The translations under genes and the position numbers were made by a program. From Chryseosolibacter histidinae (GTDB lineage Bacteria; Bacteroidota; Bacteroidia; Cytophagales; Cyclobacteriaceae), in assembly GCF_018598225.1 (NCBI RefSeq), contig NZ_JAHESF010000001.1:310001-374000 (forward strand): 64,000 bases of DNA, given 5' to 3'. Under the pieces are notes generated by a model, which ran no database searches, was not told where the DNA came from, and worked only from the letters and a program-made list of their open reading frames with translations. Shown here piece after piece: positions 55,541 to 64,000 of the stretch (the first letter of the stretch is position 1; the number at the start of each line of letters is the position of its first letter).

Positions 55541-56428
55541 TTGATGAAGATCGTACAAAGTTTTTGGTCTAAACCTGCCCTGAAGCCTGATCATGATTGG
55601 GATGGCGCGTTGAAGCGTGGTGAGACCGGTGGTTGGCTGGATAAAAAAGCTTACTACAGGAGTTGGGCATTCAGCTGCCTGCGATTGCGGCAATATTATG
55701 ACAACGTCGAGCTGGTGACAGACGCGGCAGGGAAGGAGATCTTGATTGACCGGATGGGATTGCCCTACACATCGGTCAGGATGGACCTTGACTGCCTCGC
55801 AGAGGCGCCCAATGATCTGTGGGCCCTGGGAAAGGTGTATGCATATAGCTTGCAGGATAAACCTTTCATTCATGTAGACAGCGATGTTTATATCTGGGAC
55901 CGGTTGACACAGCTGGACGGGGCGCCACTGATGGTGCAGAATTTCGAGAAGCACTCGTACTTTAACGACATCCTGCGCAACTACCGGGCTGTGTTCCCGT
56001 ATTTCCCTCCGTGTGTGGAAGCGTGTGTCGACTCGAAGGAGATCGTATGGTCTGTCAACGCGGGCATATTTGGCGGAAATGACTGTGCTTTTATAAAAGA
56101 ATACGCGCAGATGGCCATCCGTTTCGTTCGCGAAAACCAGCGATTCTTCGCCGGGGTTGCACTGGCCGAGTTCAATATGATATTTGAGCAGATCCTGTTT
56201 TTTTACATGGCGCAGCAAAACTCCCACGCCATTACACGGTTATTTGACGAAACAATTTCCCGTTACGATCCCTGGATCGTGAATTTTCAGGATGTGCCGC
56301 ACGCAACGAAGTACATACATGCCATCGGGCCGTATAAGCGCGACCCGGTGATCAACGACCTGGTGGCGCACCATCTCCGCACGGATTTTCCTGAATATTA
56401 TGATCGGATTGAAGAGAACCTTACGTGA
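55541..56428 (+). CDS. DUF6734-like protein, putative glycosyltransferase fold
   Basis: 295 residues and a clear paralogue of the protein at 20134: both begin KI(I/V)QSFW, share GGWLD, a W(A)SCLxLR block, LWALGK and a HVD(G/S)DV(F/Y)IW DxD-like motif. The family has no proven function; the DxD and sugar context suggest nucleotide-sugar transfer. It lies between a glycosyltransferase gene and a methyltransferase gene in the same operon. Confidence 0.72.
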   Translation: MMKIVQSFWSKPALKPDHDWDGALKRGETGGWLDKKAYYRSWAFSCLRLRQYYDNVELVTDAAGKEILIDRMGLPYTSVRMDLDCLAEAPNDLWALGKVYAYSLQDKPFIHVDSDVYIWDRLTQLDGAPLMVQNFEKHSYFNDILRNYRAVFPYFPPCVEACVDSKEIVWSVNAGIFGGNDCAFIKEYAQMAIRFVRENQRFFAGVALAEFNMIFEQILFFYMAQQNSHAITRLFDETISRYDPWIVNFQDVPHATKYIHAIGPYKRDPVINDLVAHHLRTDFPEYYDRIEENLT

Positions 56429-56441
56429 TAGTGTTTAATTT

Positions 56442-57233
56442 ATGGAGCATACAACATTCATATTAAAATACCTGAGAAAAAGAGAGCTGACCCGGGCACA
56501 ACGGTTTTTTCATCCGTTGATTAAAAAGTTCAATGACCTCGATCTGAACATTCGCATCTATTACAAGAATGACGAGCTGAACCGGAAATTGTCCATCAGA
56601 AAACCTCAGTATGAAAATCTTTTGATCGGTGATTGCACCAGTATCGAAAAGATGATGAATATTTATTTCCTGCTACAGCAGACGTTGCGTTTGAATATTG
56701 AAGGAGATGTTGTCGAGTTGGGATGCTACCGGGGTACCTCTGCTGCCGTTATCCGGGAAATGCTCAATCAATTTTCCTCCAATAAACGTTTCCATGTATA
56801 CGATTCCTTTCAGGGACTACCTGATGAGAGCAGCTTCGACGGGCCGTCCAGGTTATTGAAAAAGGGACAGCTCAAAACCAGTAAGGACAATTTGATCGGG
56901 TTATTCAGATCCAGGGGGCTTGAGCTTCCGGAGATCCATGAGGGCTGGTTCAACGAAACACTTCCCACGCAGCTGCCGGAAAAAATAGCGTTCGCTCACC
57001 TGGATGGTGATTTTTACGACTCCATCATGGACAGCCTGGTAAACGTCTATCCGAGGTTGTCTCCCGGCGCGGTGGCGGTGATCGATGATTTTTGCGACCC
57101 TTCGGTGCTCGATATTCACAATATTTTACCCGGTGTAAAAAAAGCCTGCGATGATTTTTTTGCGGATAAACCGGAAAAGGTCCAGGTGCTCTTATGCGGC
57201 GGACAAAGCCAGGCCTATTTTATCAAGAAGTGA
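56442..57233 (+). CDS. TylF/MycF-type O-methyltransferase
   Basis: 263 residues. VVELGCYRGTSAAVI is motif I, HVYDSFQGLPDES is the acidic-strand block characteristic of the TylF/MycF family, and HLDGDFYDS with IDDFCDP supplies the metal/catalytic acid residues. These enzymes methylate hydroxyls of sugars in macrolides or glycans. It begins 13 bases after the DUF6734-like gene. Confidence 0.9.
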   Translation: MEHTTFILKYLRKRELTRAQRFFHPLIKKFNDLDLNIRIYYKNDELNRKLSIRKPQYENLLIGDCTSIEKMMNIYFLLQQTLRLNIEGDVVELGCYRGTSAAVIREMLNQFSSNKRFHVYDSFQGLPDESSFDGPSRLLKKGQLKTSKDNLIGLFRSRGLELPEIHEGWFNETLPTQLPEKIAFAHLDGDFYDSIMDSLVNVYPRLSPGAVAVIDDFCDPSVLDIHNILPGVKKACDDFFADKPEKVQVLLCGGQSQAYFIKK

Positions 57234-57283
57234 AAGCAACGTAAGATCAGCAGCAAACCATTCACCAGTCAACAGTATAAATT

Positions 57284-57640
57284 ATGGCGTTCATAGAAAT
57301 CCTCAAATCTAAAATTCACCGCGCCACGGTCACACAGGCTGAATTGAATTATGTCGGCAGCATTACCATCGATGCTGACTTGCTTGAAAAAAGCAATATC
57401 ATTGAACATGAAAAGGTTCACGTGGTCAACATCAATAACGGTGAACGATTTGAGACGTACACCATCAGGGGCGAACGCGGCTCGGGAGTGATTTGCCTGA
57501 ATGGTGCGGCTGCCCGGAAATGTATGGTTGGCGATCTTATTATCATCATCAGTTATATCCATATGGAGCCTGAACAGGCAAAGTCATTTGTGCCCAGGGT
57601 AGTTCACGTCAATGCAAATAATGCGGCAGTAGCATTATAG
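57284..57640 (+). CDS. panD: Aspartate 1-decarboxylase, pyruvoyl type (PanD)
   Basis: 118 residues, the normal size. The proenzyme cleavage site is Gly25-Ser26 in YVGSITID, where Ser becomes the pyruvoyl group; [14 protein letters not shown] before it and [16 protein letters not shown] after it are family signatures. It converts L-aspartate into beta-alanine. No other pantothenate genes are nearby, and it follows the TylF-like gene by 50 bases, so it looks like part of the biosynthetic operon. It is unrelated in fold to the PanP-like decarboxylase in the NRPS. Confidence 0.93.
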   Translation: MAFIEILKSKIHRATVTQAELNYVGSITIDADLLEKSNIIEHEKVHVVNINNGERFETYTIRGERGSGVICLNGAAARKCMVGDLIIIISYIHMEPEQAKSFVPRVVHVNANNAAVAL

Positions 57641-57676
57641 ACAACGATAGGCACAGTTAGCGCTGCAGGAAACAGA

Positions 57677-59431
57677 TCAAACGATTTCCTTATAGTGCTC
57701 GTTCTCCAGCAGGTCTGAATGCGAGCCATGCATGGCCACAGTGCCGTTTTTGATCATCAGCAGCTCGTCGCATTTTTTTATCAGCGATGTATCGTGAGAG
57801 ACAACAATGAGTGATTTACCCAGCCCTGTCTGGTGAAGATTGTCCGCTATAAATTTAACTGAATCAACATCCATAGACGTTGTTGGCTCGTCCAGGATCG
57901 TCAGGTAGGCGTCGCGGTAAATGGTTTTGGCAAGTGACAATTTTTGTCTTTGGCCTTTGGAAGGAGCTTGCCCATCGAAGACAAGGCCCAGCTGGGTCTC
58001 ATATTTCTTTTCCCATTTTTCGATGAATTCGCTGGCCCTGCTTAAATAAGCCGATGTTGTAACTTTTGCTTTGTCCATCGGTTTTCGGATGTTGCCAACA
58101 GCGATGGCCTGGTTGGTGGGGAAGTAATAGTCGATGGAATCCTGGAACAGCGTAGCAACGTTCGACCACCAATCGTCGGTGTCTATCTCGCTGAGGTCGC
58201 GTCCGTTGATATAGATCTTGCCTTTTGTCGGCTCATAGATCTTGCATAACAATTTTATGATGGTCGACTTCCCCGAACCATTGGCTCCGACCAACGCCGT
58301 TTTCCTGTTTTTCTCAAGCTTAAATGAAACGCCTTTTAGTATCCACCTGTCTGACGACTGGTATTTGAACCAGACATTTTCAAAAACAATTTCTGGCGCG
58401 CTTTCCAGGGCGAAGCTGTCGGATCCCTGTTTCTTCGAGGCCGGGGTGGGTATATTCAGAAATTGAAGGATATCTCTCACACTAAGATGTTCTTCGTAGC
58501 TCCGGTTCATGACCCTGAAAATGTCCCTGATGGAAGCCCCGGCCGCTGTAAACGTGCCGATCGCAAACACGAGGTCGCCCAGTTTCCAGCCCTGTCCGAC
58601 AAACAGTTTCAACAACAGGTAAAGGCATATCGAGCTGCCCGCAAAGAAGACCAGTTCGGCGCCGATGGCCAGCGCAACCCTTTTCCGTTCGAAGCGCGAG
58701 TGTTTCCGGTGAAATTTTTTCAGGATGTCCTGCAGCCACTCGATCAGTTTAGGGCCTGTCTGATATAGTTTGGTCTCGATAATAACATCGGCCGTTGTAA
58801 AATACCTTTTCAGGTCCAAAAACCTCCGTTGCTCCGGGGAGTCTTCGGCCCGGATGCTCCAGATGCCGTTCCCATATTTATATTGAACGATGATCTGGGG
58901 GATACAACAGACGATCAGTATAATGAACGCAACGGGGCTGACACTGCACGCCAGCGCTGCGCCAACAGCAAAGGCAACGCCCGACTGGATCATGGTGAAG
59001 TGATGCCGGGTAAGATCGATCAGCGGATGAATTCCCCGGTGAAATGCCCGTTGCATTAAATTTTGAAAGTCAGAGCTTTCGTGAAGCACAATTTCAATCT
59101 CGATCTTTTTTTGCAGGATCATGGCCTCGATCTTTTCAGATATCCGGAACAGCCAGAGCTTGTTGACGAGCTCGAAGATCACTTTTATAACTTCGGGAGT
59201 GGTTACGAGCAGTGAAAACAAGATAATGATCGGTATGGTCCGGACGGAGAACAGCTCTTCTTGTGACAGGCCCTCCAATGAATTCAGCAGCACCTTGAGG
59301 CCGTAAGAATTGAGATAGGATGTAGAGGAAAGAACGATCGACAATACGATCATGGCGATGCTGAGTCCTCCTGCATAGCGGGTAGAATAACGCAAGGATG
59401 CAATGGTGCTTGTAAAGTATTCCTTAAGCAT
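57677..59431 (-). CDS. ABC transporter, permease-ATPase fusion (half transporter)
   Basis: 584 residues: six hydrophobic helices in about 1-320, then an ATPase with GANGSGKSTIIKLL (Walker A), ILDEPTTSMD (Walker B) and VVSHDTSL (H-loop). The signature reads PSKGQRQKLSLA, so the usual LSGGQ is replaced by PSKGQ, an unusual change. It is a homodimer-type exporter, likely for the cluster product, and lies convergent with panD. Confidence 0.88.
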   Translation of the reverse strand: MLKEYFTSTIASLRYSTRYAGGLSIAMIVLSIVLSSTSYLNSYGLKVLLNSLEGLSQEELFSVRTIPIIILFSLLVTTPEVIKVIFELVNKLWLFRISEKIEAMILQKKIEIEIVLHESSDFQNLMQRAFHRGIHPLIDLTRHHFTMIQSGVAFAVGAALACSVSPVAFIILIVCCIPQIIVQYKYGNGIWSIRAEDSPEQRRFLDLKRYFTTADVIIETKLYQTGPKLIEWLQDILKKFHRKHSRFERKRVALAIGAELVFFAGSSICLYLLLKLFVGQGWKLGDLVFAIGTFTAAGASIRDIFRVMNRSYEEHLSVRDILQFLNIPTPASKKQGSDSFALESAPEIVFENVWFKYQSSDRWILKGVSFKLEKNRKTALVGANGSGKSTIIKLLCKIYEPTKGKIYINGRDLSEIDTDDWWSNVATLFQDSIDYYFPTNQAIAVGNIRKPMDKAKVTTSAYLSRASEFIEKWEKKYETQLGLVFDGQAPSKGQRQKLSLAKTIYRDAYLTILDEPTTSMDVDSVKFIADNLHQTGLGKSLIVVSHDTSLIKKCDELLMIKNGTVAMHGSHSDLLENEHYKEIV

Positions 59432-60251
59432 TGTCAGATAGTTTCAGGCAAATGATATAAAGGACAAATTCAATGTTTGAAAAACATTCAGGTGCCGGGC
59501 AAAGGTATCATATCAGAAAATGGTCATAACTGAAATCAATGTGAAATTGCCATTGCGGCGAACATTTGTACGAATATAAAAAAAATCCAGGTCGGAATGG
59601 ATATCAGGAGAGTAATCTCATCGGAATAACGGTCTTCAGTATTGTTTTTTCGATGGGCTGTTCATCTGCGTATTTTTCAAAACTTTCAGATGCCAGCGGC
59701 GAATCAATTATTATAGATAGCAACGGACTGCACCAATCGCCACCCGGATCGAAAGATCAAATTGACCATCCGATGATCGGTAGACGGCAGAAAGCAGGGG
59801 TGGAATCCGTTGCCTCGGAGGTAACGCATATCCTATCCGATAACCTGATGAAATTTCTGCTGAATAGATGGTGTTAAATAGGCGGGAACCTGTTATCTTC
59901 GATTCAGTGGAATCCAGCAAAGGGACGCGGGACTCAATACAGCTAAATTGGAAACAAAATTCAAATGAGTTGATAAAACTTCATTTTGATTTGCAAAGTT
60001 GATCGGTAGCCCTGTTATCTTTAACGGAAACATCACGGTGAAACTGAACCTGTAAACGGTGAGGTGTGTCACACGCAGGATCTTCTTTGTAGTTTAAACA
60101 TCGATATCCGCAGCCAGTTGTTGGTATTAAAAGGAGCGTTGGTCTTGGCGCAGCAGGAGCTGTTTGTTAGCCTTTGCAGCCGGTAGGCTGAAGGATATCT
60201 GATGATGGATCGTTCGAAAATGTTCACAACGACTCAATACCAATACGGAGT
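59432..60251. other. 820-base intergenic region between divergent genes
   Basis: No gene is well supported. An open frame of 103 codons from a TTG at 59566 has a short hydrophobic stretch but overlaps a dispersed repeat copy (59749-59773) and is probably non-coding. CCTGTTATCTT occurs twice (about 59888 and 60012). No -7/-33 promoter was identified. Confidence 0.55.
59749..59773 (+). repeat. Dispersed palindrome-like repeat, copy 4
   Basis: TCGAAAGATC, AAATTGACC and ATCCGA form a 25-base element with 9 of 12 palindromic pairs. It matches copy 3 in about 23 of 28 positions when one more base on each flank is included, and copy 2 over a 31-base stretch including the CCCGGATC flank. It lies 478 bases upstream of the next gene. 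Confidence 0.55.
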
Positions 60252-62822
60252 ATGGAAACGCTCAGATTTAAGAAATTCAGAATTGATAAACCAGTTTCAT
60301 GGAATACGCACCGGGGCGGCTGGCGTTATGTAGTGGATATTTTACAATCCGAATTTCATACGCCGGATGGAACCCTTCTCCTGACGGCTGTCGAGGATGC
60401 GATCAAGGGAGGAAGGCCGATCACCGAACCCTGGACGGGATTTATCCATCAGGTGCCCCGGAATAATCTGCCCAATTTTCCGGACCTTGAACGCCTGCTG
60501 AAAGACAAAACGTGGCTCGCGAGCCTGAAGCATTGCCAGGGGCTTTTTACGATCTCCAATTACTTAAAGGAGTACCTGGACCGGCAATCGTTTCCGTTCC
60601 CGGTCAATTGTGTTCCATACGCCGTTGATTTTCAATTCAAGGAATTCGACTATGATGCTTTTCTGAACAGCCCGCGGAACCTGTTATTTGTTGGCGAGTT
60701 TATGAGAAACTTTCAGGCATTTTCTGACCTGGATGCAAAGGGCTACCGGAAATTATTATTGGTCTCCGAGACGTTCATCAGGAACAATATCAGCTTATCG
60801 CCATCGGTGACCATTATGGACCGGGTCAGTGATGAAGAATACGATGCGATGCTGGCCAGGAACATTGTATTCCTGAATTTGCTGGATGCACCTGCTAACA
60901 CCACCGTTGTGGAATGCCTGGCCAGGAATACACCTATATTGATCAACAAACTTCCAGGCGTCGTCGATTATCTAGGTGAAGACTACCCGTTTTACTACAG
61001 TTCGCTCGAGGAAGCCGCCATGAAGCTGAGCGACGATCAGTTGATCGGGCAAACCGTTGCGTACCTGCGGGATTCGCCCAACAAACAAAAACTGCGAAAG
61101 GAGTATTTTATCAACGCCATTCATACGGGCTCAGTTTATCGGAGCCTTCCAATTCCCCGGAATCAGAAGCCCAGCGGATTTGAGCCATTCGATGTAACGG
61201 TTGTGATCACCTCTTATAAGCGCCTTTATAATATAGACGGATTGCTGGATGCCCTCTGCCGGCAGGAGTTCGAAGGAAGTTTTGAGGTCATCCTCTGGAA
61301 TAATAACATTGACAACGCGGCGGAGCTGGACAACCTCTATCAGAAATACCGTGAGCGGCTCACCATTCGTTTGATTCATTCCACGGAGAACTACTATTGT
61401 GCCATGCGACTTGCCATGGCCCACCTGATGCAGGGCGAACATCTCCTGATCTGCGATGATGACGTTGTACCAGGCCCCAACTATATAACAACTTTTTGGA
61501 ATAAATTTCACCAGTACGGACAGGATGTGGTGCTCTGCGCCCGCGGGCATCTTTTCGAGCCGCATGAGCTGGATGAGCAGCACCCTGAAAAAGTCTGGGA
61601 GACGTTGAAAGGCATCCGCTTCTATGACGAATCAGTGGCCGATACCTACCTTCATTTCTTTCATGCCGACAACTGTTTCATTCCCAAGTCCGTGTTGTTG
61701 AAGCTCAACGCATTTGAGCTGGATAATCCTGACTTTATTTTGGTGGACGATTACTGGATGTCCTACATTATATCGCACGAGCTGAGGATCCCTATCCTTA
61801 AAATTCAATTAGACGCGGAAATGGCCTTTACGCCCTGTGCGGATGATAAGGGAATTGCCCTGTTTCACAATCCGAAGGTGCGGAAGGAGCGCGTCAACTT
61901 TTACGTGTACCACATGAAGAAGGGATGGCCCAATTCCATCATGCAAACTTCCCTTCAGCAGAACGGATCCGCTGGAAGGAAAAATAACCTGTCAGATAAT
62001 TTGCTGCCGGCGGCCCACCAGCCGTGGGGTGGCAAAAGTATCCATTTCAAGAGTTATGACCTGTCGGTGGTTATTTGTTCGTATTCAAGAATACATCACC
62101 TGGCCGGCCTGATCGAGCGGTTTCAGAAACAGGATTTCTCTGGAACCTTTGAGCTCATCATTTGGAATAACAACGTTGACAACGTTAAAGAGATCGACCG
62201 TTTGTATGCGGCATACAAGGATTTGATGGAGATCAAGGTAATTCACTCTGTTAAAAATTATTTCTGCATGCCCCGCATCGCGCTCACCGGCCTGTTGCGT
62301 GGAAATTGCGTGGTTTGGTGCGATGACGATATTATCATCAAGCCCAACTATTTGAGTCACTTGTATGAGAAGCACCTGCAATTCGGTCCCAATGCCCTGG
62401 TTTGTATCAGCGGTCACACTTTCTTATCGCCGGATATCGATGAAAACCTTCCGCACCTGGTGTGGGAGGGTGACGGCGTGGCATTGCATACCGTTGATCA
62501 GGACGAAATGCTGGTCAGTATATTCCATGGCAATTCATGCATTCTCAGCAAGGAGCTCATGAGAAAAGCAGCCACCTTCAGAATGCCGACACTGGAGACC
62601 GGGCTGGTGGATGATTACTGGTTGTCGTATGTCCTTTCACAGGAGCTGGGCGCCAGGCTTGTCAAGATCAAAGGCGATGCGATCATGAGCTTCGCTGACG
62701 ATGCCAATGGGCAAGTAGCGATGTGGCGGAACAGGCATGTGAGATACCAGAAGATCGTATTTCATCTCTATCATCGACGAAAGAACTGGATCCCCGTGCC
62801 CGACAGCACTTTGGTATCCTAA
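60252..62822 (+). CDS. Three-domain glycosyltransferase with two tandem GT2-like domains
   Basis: 856 residues. The first 300 resemble a GT4-like Rossmann domain (ITNP-free; has LLFVGEF and NTTVVECLARNTPILINKLPG, the donor-side EX-like site). Two GT2-like domains follow (about 310-560 and 600-850) that repeat the same order: an opening TVVITSYKR / SVVICSYSR, WNNNIDN / WNNNVDN, CDDDVV / CDDDII (DxD) and VDDYWMSY / VDDYWLSY. The repeated order shows an internal duplication. Such multi-domain enzymes can build one chain with several linkages. Acceptor unknown. Confidence 0.85.
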   Translation: METLRFKKFRIDKPVSWNTHRGGWRYVVDILQSEFHTPDGTLLLTAVEDAIKGGRPITEPWTGFIHQVPRNNLPNFPDLERLLKDKTWLASLKHCQGLFTISNYLKEYLDRQSFPFPVNCVPYAVDFQFKEFDYDAFLNSPRNLLFVGEFMRNFQAFSDLDAKGYRKLLLVSETFIRNNISLSPSVTIMDRVSDEEYDAMLARNIVFLNLLDAPANTTVVECLARNTPILINKLPGVVDYLGEDYPFYYSSLEEAAMKLSDDQLIGQTVAYLRDSPNKQKLRKEYFINAIHTGSVYRSLPIPRNQKPSGFEPFDVTVVITSYKRLYNIDGLLDALCRQEFEGSFEVILWNNNIDNAAELDNLYQKYRERLTIRLIHSTENYYCAMRLAMAHLMQGEHLLICDDDVVPGPNYITTFWNKFHQYGQDVVLCARGHLFEPHELDEQHPEKVWETLKGIRFYDESVADTYLHFFHADNCFIPKSVLLKLNAFELDNPDFILVDDYWMSYIISHELRIPILKIQLDAEMAFTPCADDKGIALFHNPKVRKERVNFYVYHMKKGWPNSIMQTSLQQNGSAGRKNNLSDNLLPAAHQPWGGKSIHFKSYDLSVVICSYSRIHHLAGLIERFQKQDFSGTFELIIWNNNVDNVKEIDRLYAAYKDLMEIKVIHSVKNYFCMPRIALTGLLRGNCVVWCDDDIIIKPNYLSHLYEKHLQFGPNALVCISGHTFLSPDIDENLPHLVWEGDGVALHTVDQDEMLVSIFHGNSCILSKELMRKAATFRMPTLETGLVDDYWLSYVLSQELGARLVKIKGDAIMSFADDANGQVAMWRNRHVRYQKIVFHLYHRRKNWIPVPDSTLVS

Positions 62823-62914
62823 ATGGTATTGATTTTCCTTACTAAATTAAGTAACTATGGAATCGCTGAGATCTTAATTAATATTTAAAAAATTCCACTA
62901 AAAACAGACCTACA

Positions 62915-63322
62915 ATGGAAAAAACCTTCTATTCGAGTGACCACGTACTTTTTTTGCATTTTGAAATCTCAGGTGTTCTGAACGGATATATGCAACGAAA
63001 CAACAGCCCCATCAGACAGGCCCTAAAGGGAGTTTACATCGAGCAGGAATCCGGATTCAGACTGTCCTTTTTTATTGAAAAGAATTTCGGAGAAAGACTG
63101 AATATCCTGATGGCATTTTGCGGTGAGATAGCAAGTTCGAATAATAAAGAAACGATGCGTGTAAGTTTCCTGACACTCAACGAGAACTTCTCGCAAATTG
63201 AAGACCCCGTCCAGGGAGAAATGGCATTTACAACCGAAAAGCAGGAAACGTGGACTCGCGCTTATCAAAAACGGATTGTTTTACCCGACATAAAACTCTC
63301 CTTTAATTTAAAGGACGCGTAA
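62915..63322 (+). CDS. Hypothetical protein
   Basis: 135 residues with no family that I recognise. It has no signal peptide, no membrane helix and no Cys-rich or repeated element. Charged and hydrophobic residues are evenly mixed (for example SFFIEKNFGERLNILMAF). It lies 92 bases after the large glycosyltransferase on the same strand and converges with the last gene. Confidence 0.6.
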   Translation: MEKTFYSSDHVLFLHFEISGVLNGYMQRNNSPIRQALKGVYIEQESGFRLSFFIEKNFGERLNILMAFCGEIASSNNKETMRVSFLTLNENFSQIEDPVQGEMAFTTEKQETWTRAYQKRIVLPDIKLSFNLKDA

Positions 63323-63334
63323 CCTTTACGTTGG

Positions 63335-63404
63335 ATTTCAGATTTACAGTTTCAGATTTTTGTGCGTTTTTTAGATTCAAAAATTGAGATCTTAGATCTG
63401 AAAT
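63335..63404. terminator. Possible bidirectional terminator between convergent genes
   Basis: ATTTCAGAT (63335-63343) and ATCTGAAAT (63396-63404) are a perfect 9-base inverted pair around AT-rich sequence, with another TTTCAGATTT at 63350-63359. The region separates two convergent genes. The spacing (52 bases) is long, so a hairpin would depend on inner pairing. Confidence 0.35.
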
Positions 63405-63428
63405 TCCTCTATTCTATTTGACCCGTGT

Positions 63429-64000
63429 TTAATTTGGTTCAACCAGCCTGAGGTTATCTTCCAGCGTTTTTACCGGAATGAAGATATCACCCTTTTCCTT
63501 TTCTGTGGGTGTCAGCGCATCCAGGGAAGTAGTCAGGCAATGATGTTCCAGCTTCAGCTGATCACTTAAGAACCAATAGGCTTGATCCAGTAGCTCGGGA
63601 TGAAAAAATTCGAACACCTTGGTTCCCGGACGGCAGAACACCAAATTGGCGAGTCCGGCTCCGTGAGGTCCGAGCACAATCTCGGCGGCGTTAAAGAGTT
63701 TTACTTGCGCATCAAGTGGTAAGTCCTCCAGAACAACTTTGTCAAAGCCTTTCGATTGCAGGTAAGACCATACCTCCCCGGCATTGGTAATGTAGCGCCT
63801 CGCCCAATCGGTAGTGACATCTTTACGGGAGATATAGAGTCTTTTATTTTGCGGAAGGCCATTGCTGTCTCCAGGTAAAAAAACGTCGCGTAGAAACTGG
63901 ATGGCCCATGGCGGGTTGGTTGCGCACTTATAATTTACCAGCGAGGGTGCAACAACACGCGCGGCCTGTATATACAATCCCTGGTAGCCTAAGATCAGAT
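63429..64000 (-). CDS. Glycosyltransferase family 61-like (DUF563) protein, 5'-partial
   Basis: The reading frame continues past the right edge, so the N-terminus is missing. GPHGAGLANLVFCRPGTKVFEF is the GT61/DUF563 hallmark motif, as in plant xylosyltransferases and bacterial homologues; YISRKDVT is a second family block. It would add xylose or a similar sugar. It ends in LRLVEPN. Transcribed away from the cluster centre. Confidence 0.85.
   Translation of the reverse strand, partial: LILGYQGLYIQAARVVAPSLVNYKCATNPPWAIQFLRDVFLPGDSNGLPQNKRLYISRKDVTTDWARRYITNAGEVWSYLQSKGFDKVVLEDLPLDAQVKLFNAAEIVLGPHGAGLANLVFCRPGTKVFEFFHPELLDQAYWFLSDQLKLEHHCLTTSLDALTPTEKEKGDIFIPVKTLEDNLRLVEPN

Noticed and set aside
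59566-59877. Open frame of 103 codons with a lipobox-like GCSS
   Set aside because: TTG start, no family match, and it overlaps the dispersed repeat copy at 59749.
1-64000. tRNA, rRNA, CRISPR arrays and insertion sequences
   Set aside because: None was seen by eye; no transposase motif, cloverleaf or regular spaced repeats were found.

Overview
The window looks like a chromosomal segment from a Bacteroidota bacterium, most likely in or near the Cytophagales. The reasons are moderate G+C, start regions with little Shine-Dalgarno signal, octamers matching the Bacteroidota -7 box (TAnnTTTG), several large two-domain FtsX/MacB permeases without an adjacent ATPase gene (one with an N-terminal permease-prefix segment), a GT3-type glycogen synthase homologue and many lineage-typical glycosyltransferases. 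No rRNA, tRNA, CRISPR array or insertion sequence was seen. Gene order and content suggest two biosynthetic regions joined by surface/carbohydrate genes.

Region 1 (1-17.9 kb, all on +) is a nonribosomal peptide cluster cut by the left edge. It has a C-A-T module, then a very unusual protein: half a condensation domain followed by an adenylation domain that is split just after core motif A5 by a complete PLP-dependent decarboxylase resembling PanP (aspartate 1-decarboxylase). The pocket residues of that adenylation domain resemble the code recalled for beta-alanine, the product PanP makes, so the protein may make its own substrate. Around it are a secreted serine hydrolase with TPR and CBM6 parts, an HxE-type TauD/SyrP-like oxygenase, an Asp/Glu racemase, a cupin/JmjC-like protein, a serine hydrolase fused to a SyrD-type peptide exporter, a diaminobutyrate aminotransferase and a free-standing condensation domain with a TubC-like docking segment. 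Most tailoring enzymes act on aspartate or aspartate-derived amino acids.

Region 2 (17.9-38 kb) holds a trehalose synthase/phosphatase fusion, a DUF6734-like protein and a GT3 glycogen synthase homologue, then three large FtsX-type permeases, a sulfotransferase, a two-domain glycosyltransferase, an AsmA-like/GT51 peptidoglycan glycosyltransferase, two methyltransferase-like proteins and a ParB-like protein.

Region 3 (38-64 kb) starts with mltG and becomes a second, NRPS-free biosynthetic cluster: NodU-type carbamoyltransferase plus PIG-L deacetylase, threonine-synthase-like PLP enzyme, guanidino-modifying enzyme, UGT-like glycosyltransferase, asparagine-synthetase-like protein lacking the glutaminase cysteine, D-Ala-D-Ala-ligase-like ATP-grasp enzyme, membrane desaturase/hydroxylase, methyltransferase, NAD(P)-dependent dehydrogenase-like protein, split transketolase, GT plus DUF6734-like pair, TylF-like methyltransferase, PanD and an ABC exporter. 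The parts fit a glycosylated, carbamoylated amide or pseudopeptide made by ATP-dependent ligases. Its product cannot be predicted. A four-copy, roughly 25-bp palindrome-like repeat lies upstream of four plus-strand genes between 28 and 60 kb.
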